Origin: Pseudomonas sp. 10-1B
GTDB taxonomy: Bacteria; Pseudomonadota; Gammaproteobacteria; Pseudomonadales; Pseudomonadaceae
Reading direction: 5' to 3'
DNA: 64,000 nucleotides
NCBI RefSeq assembly: GCF_000935045.1
Contig: NZ_JYKS01000036.1
Coordinates: forward strand, 50,279-114,278
Shown here: piece after piece, positions 61,294 to 64,000 of the stretch
Numbering within the stretch: the stretch's first letter is position 1
How the letters are laid out: every line of letters begins with the position of its first letter
The notes under the pieces: generated by a model
The model's database searches: none
What the model was told of the DNA's origin: nothing
What the model saw: the letters and a program-made list of their open reading frames with translations, nothing else
Translations under genes and position numbers: made by a program

Positions 61294-61327
61294 AAAACCC
61301 CTTGTTTTCCCATGAACAAGGGGTTTT
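61294..61327 (-). terminator. Terminator after dtd
   Basis: AAAACCCCTTGTT-TTCCCATG-AACAAGGGGTTTTT, a 13-bp perfect stem in a T/A-rich context, six bases past the dtd stop. U-runs on both strands make it bidirectional. It shields opgG from dtd-pip transcription. The remaining gap to opgG (about 220 bp) shows no gene. Confidence 0.92.
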
Positions 61328-61332
61328 TGACC

Positions 61333-61770
61333 TCATATTTGTAAGATAAATGTCACGGGGCCATCATTGACCAGATGCACCTGCATGTCCGCGCCGAATT
61401 GCCCACTTGCCACGTCGGCGTGCTGGCCCTGCGCTTGCTGTAGAAGATAGTCGAACAATTCGGCGCCAAGGGCTGGTGGCGCTGCGGTCGAGAAGCTCGG
61501 GCGCAGGCCATTGCGGGTGTCTGCCGCCAAAGTGAACTGCGACACTAGCAACAAGCCACCGCCGATATCCTTGAGCGACAGGTTCATCTTGCCCTGTTCA
61601 TCGCTGAACACACGATAGTTCAACAGCTTGTGCAACAGCTTGTCGGCCTGTTCGCGGGAGTCTTCGGGCTCGACCGCCACCAGCACCAGCAGGCCCTGAT
61701 CGATGGCGCCGACCACCTCCCCTGCCACTTCGACCCGTGCGCCACGCACACGTTGCAGCAGGCCCCTCAT
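61333..61770 (-). CDS. dtd: D-aminoacyl-tRNA deacylase
   Basis: A 145-residue editing enzyme that frees tRNA from wrongly attached D-amino acids. The SQFTLAADTRNGLRPSF motif and HLVNDGPVTF (the GP cis-dipeptide) are diagnostic. The ATG overlaps the pip stop (ATGA). It is encoded with pip, a common neighbour. The strong terminator follows six bases after the stop. Confidence 0.97.
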   Translation of the reverse strand: MRGLLQRVRGARVEVAGEVVGAIDQGLLVLVAVEPEDSREQADKLLHKLLNYRVFSDEQGKMNLSLKDIGGGLLLVSQFTLAADTRNGLRPSFSTAAPPALGAELFDYLLQQAQGQHADVASGQFGADMQVHLVNDGPVTFILQI

Positions 61771-62738
61771 GCTTCTTCCAGGGGCAGGTCGAGCAGGCGC
61801 CGGGCCATCTGGTCGGCAGCACGCACCAGGGCATCGGTGATGCCAGGCTCGGAAGCCGCGTGGCCAGCGTCACGGATCACCTTCAATTCGCTGTTTGGCC
61901 AGGCCTGGTGCAACGCCCAGGCGTTGTCCAGCGGGCAGATCACATCGTAGCGGCCGTGCACGATCACCGCCGGCAAATGGGCGATTTTCGGCAGGTCGCG
62001 GATCAACTGGTCAGGCTCGAGGAAAGCGTTGTTCATGAAGTAGTGGCATTCGATGCGGGCAATCGACAACGCCCGCTGCGGCTCGGAGAAGCGATCGACC
62101 ACCAGCGGATTGGGGCGCAGGGTAGCAGTACGGCCCTCCCAGGTGGACCAGGCTTTGGCCGCGTGCATCTGGGCGATCTGGTCGTTGCCGGTCAGGCGCT
62201 TGTGGAAGGCCGCGACCAGGTCACCGCGCTCTTCCGGCGGGATCGGCGCGATGTAGTCTTGCCAGTAGTCGGGGAACAGGCGGCTGGCACCCTCCTGGTA
62301 GAACCACTGGATCTCCTGGGGGCGGCACAGGAAGATGCCGCGCAGGATCAGCCCATGCACGCGCTCGGGGTGGGTCTGGGCGTAGGCCAGGGCCAGGGTC
62401 GAGCCCCACGAACCGCCGAACAGCACCCACTTGTCGATACCCAGGTGCTCGCGGATACGCTCCATGTCCTCGACCAGGTGCCAGGTGGTGTTGTTGTCCA
62501 GGCTCGCGTGCGGCGTGGAACGGCCACAGCCGCGCTGGTCGAAGGTGATGATGCGATACAGATTGGGGTCAAAGTAGCAGCGGCTCTGGGCGTCGCAACC
62601 AGCGCCAGGGCCGCCGTGGATGAACACCACGGGCAGACCTTCCGGCGAGCCGCTTTCGTCGACATACAGCACATGCGGCGCTTCCACGGCCAGATCGTGC
62701 CGGGCGTAGGGTTTGATCTGCGGGTAGAGGGTCTGCAT
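61767..62738 (-). CDS. pip: Proline iminopeptidase
   Basis: A 323-residue cytosolic alpha/beta hydrolase that removes N-terminal proline from peptides. MQTLYPQIKPYARHDLAVEA is the usual start. FIHGGPGAGC gives the oxyanion loop, GGSWGSTLAL has the nucleophile Ser near residue 115, and the Asp and His are in VHGRYDVICP and RDAGHAASEPG. The ATG at 62738 is chosen over an open 22-codon extension. Overlaps dtd by four bases. Confidence 0.96.
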   Translation of the reverse strand: MQTLYPQIKPYARHDLAVEAPHVLYVDESGSPEGLPVVFIHGGPGAGCDAQSRCYFDPNLYRIITFDQRGCGRSTPHASLDNNTTWHLVEDMERIREHLGIDKWVLFGGSWGSTLALAYAQTHPERVHGLILRGIFLCRPQEIQWFYQEGASRLFPDYWQDYIAPIPPEERGDLVAAFHKRLTGNDQIAQMHAAKAWSTWEGRTATLRPNPLVVDRFSEPQRALSIARIECHYFMNNAFLEPDQLIRDLPKIAHLPAVIVHGRYDVICPLDNAWALHQAWPNSELKVIRDAGHAASEPGITDALVRAADQMARRLLDLPLEEA

Positions 62739-62907
62739 CGCGCACTCCGTGTGAGGATATATTCGGCCGTGGGCCATCATAAACCTGAATTGCGCTGAGA
62801 GCACCGTCCTCTCTGATACGTCGGCTGGGCTGCGATAGATATAGCTACCTCACACAGGCCAGCACCCCCGGTGATAGTCCCTTGCCCTAACCAGCAAGGC
62901 CACCGAT

Positions 62908-64000
62908 ATGCCAAACCCAGTCAATTCGCGCCCAGGCATGCATTACGCCATCATCGAACACAAGATCCCCGCATGGCTCAAGCTTGCCCCGCCCGCAACC
63001 CACCGCACGATGCGTAATCACCAACAGCCGCCCGCCTGGTTGTCGGCAGCGATCCAGCGGCGCCCGGAGATTGCCAAGGCATGGCAGGATGAACATGCCC
63101 GACACCGTGAGCATCAGGCGCAGGTGCAAAAGCTGTTCGAGCAACTGCCGGCTCTGCAAACCTACGCCAGTGAAATGTTGACCGCTGCGATCAAGCAGCG
63201 CTTCGGGCTTGACCTGGACGTACGCAACACCTACCTGGTCGATGCCCGCCTGATCGACACCAGCAACGTGTTCGACGGCCGCCAGGCAATCGATCGGGCC
63301 ACCCGCTCGCTGCTGCACTGCGCGCTGCACAACTTTGACCAGGCCGCGGCTGCTGAGCATGGCATGGATGCGCCCGGGGCGATCCTCAAGAAATCGGTCA
63401 TCCTCGATCACAGACGCTTCATGGGCACGACGCCGATCACCAATAACGTGGAAATTGGTGCCGAAGCTTTTGCCGACTTGTGCCGCACCCTGGACATCGG
63501 CGGCAAATACCATGCGCTGCTCCATGCCATTTACTACCCGCTCGCCACCGCGCACCTCAGTGCCGATGAAGCAGCGCTGGAGGTTTATGAAACCTTGGGG
63601 CGAGCCGAGGTCTCGGCATTCCGCCAGTCGTTGCATTTCGCTCGACTCAAAGGCGATATCAGCGAGGCACTGTATACCGCCGCCCTGACCACGCCACTCG
63701 ATCAGCCGCCATCGGCCAGCTCGGCGGTAACCTTCAGCTTGCTTGACTTGTGGGAGGCCGAGCTGACCGGTGTCGTACTGCTTGATCTGCATAGCGCAGG
63801 GCAACAGGCCGTAGCACTGTATATCCCCGAGGACAGCACAACGCCACTCAAGGAGTTCCCCGACCTTCACGCCTTGCAGGCCGAGTTGCGCGACCGCCTT
63901 CAGACCAATATCGGCTATTTGGACAAGCACCTCGCAGAACGCGACAAGGCAATGATAAGTGCCCGCCTCAGGGAACGGCTCACGCCACTGAACTGGAGCG
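62908..64000 (+). CDS. DUF6543 (dermonecrotic toxin-like) protein, N-terminal part
   Basis: The frame is open from the ATG to the window end, 364 codons without a stop, so the 3' end lies outside. The segment has no signal peptide. Strings match the family I know as DUF6543, formerly dermonecrotic toxin-like: FGLDLDVRNTYLVDARLID near residues 102-120, LLHCALHNFDQAAAAEHG near 138-155, and FADLCRTLDIGGKYHALLHA near 196-215. LHFARLKGDISEALY follows. Full-length members in Pseudomonas are usually well over 1000 residues, often with leucine-rich repeats and sometimes a C-terminal NEL-type ubiquitin ligase domain. None of that is seen here. An alternative start is an ATG ten codons in. AAGG lies eight bases upstream. 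It is alone beyond the divergent pip gene. Confidence 0.82.
   Translation, partial: MPNPVNSRPGMHYAIIEHKIPAWLKLAPPATHRTMRNHQQPPAWLSAAIQRRPEIAKAWQDEHARHREHQAQVQKLFEQLPALQTYASEMLTAAIKQRFGLDLDVRNTYLVDARLIDTSNVFDGRQAIDRATRSLLHCALHNFDQAAAAEHGMDAPGAILKKSVILDHRRFMGTTPITNNVEIGAEAFADLCRTLDIGGKYHALLHAIYYPLATAHLSADEAALEVYETLGRAEVSAFRQSLHFARLKGDISEALYTAALTTPLDQPPSASSAVTFSLLDLWEAELTGVVLLDLHSAGQQAVALYIPEDSTTPLKEFPDLHALQAELRDRLQTNIGYLDKHLAERDKAMISARLRERLTPLNWS

Overview
The window is GC-rich bacterial chromosome from a Pseudomonas, most likely the P. putida group. The evidence is a medium-chain-length PHA cluster (phaC1-phaZ-phaC2-phaD with phaF-phaI facing it), the pyrR-pyrB-pyrC' arrangement with an inactive dihydroorotase-like PyrC', a pilGHIJ-chpA cluster, hisIE joined to tatABC, and many Pseudomonas-type REP palindromes ending in GCTCCCACAGG. 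The gene order agrees with what I remember of P. putida KT2440, but no comparison could be run. No rRNA, tRNA, CRISPR array, insertion sequence or prophage was found. I call 59 protein-coding genes, the first and last cut by the window edges.

Layout. 1-4.9 kb: end of a cytochrome c'-like lipoprotein gene, mltA, a MAPEG protein, a DMT transporter, a Na+/H+ antiporter and a hotdog thioesterase. 5.0-7.7 kb: ahcY behind a clear SAH riboswitch, then metF, so two steps of the activated-methyl cycle are adjacent. 7.7-18.4 kb: a glycosyltransferase-like orphan, a periplasmic solute-binding protein, rhlE with a long basic tail, a YceI/cytochrome b561 pair, an exported FAD amine oxidase-like protein, bioA, rsmE and a hemolysin III family protein. 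18.4-27.3 kb: the Chp-type chemosensory operon (pilG, pilH, pilI, pilJ, chpA, chpC), read right to left and lacking local methyltransferase and methylesterase genes.

27.5-36.4 kb: gshB, tonB, yqgE, ruvX, pyrR, pyrB, pyrC', hslV, hslU and a DUF971 gene, nearly all on the plus strand with overlapping or touching ends. 36.5-43.7 kb: the PHA locus. Two synthases, a depolymerase and the TetR-family regulator PhaD are on the plus strand; the phasins PhaF and PhaI face them. A 6-8-6 inverted repeat upstream of phaC1 and a degenerate partner upstream of phaI fit PhaD operators. Beyond phaI lies a 64-bp perfect inverted repeat with a 95-bp centre. 43.8-50.0 kb: ubiE-ubiJ-ubiB, hisI-hisE, tatA-tatB-tatC and a second, divergent RsmE-type methyltransferase.

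50.0-64.0 kb: two tandem chemoreceptors with different sensor lengths, a polar amino acid ABC transporter whose permease carries an unusual extracytoplasmic insert, opgG-opgH for osmoregulated periplasmic glucans, dtd-pip, and the first 364 codons of a DUF6543 (dermonecrotic toxin-like) protein running off the right edge. That last gene is the best candidate for accessory, possibly effector, biology. The rest is mostly conserved core genome; its novelty lies in the repeats and regulatory sites.
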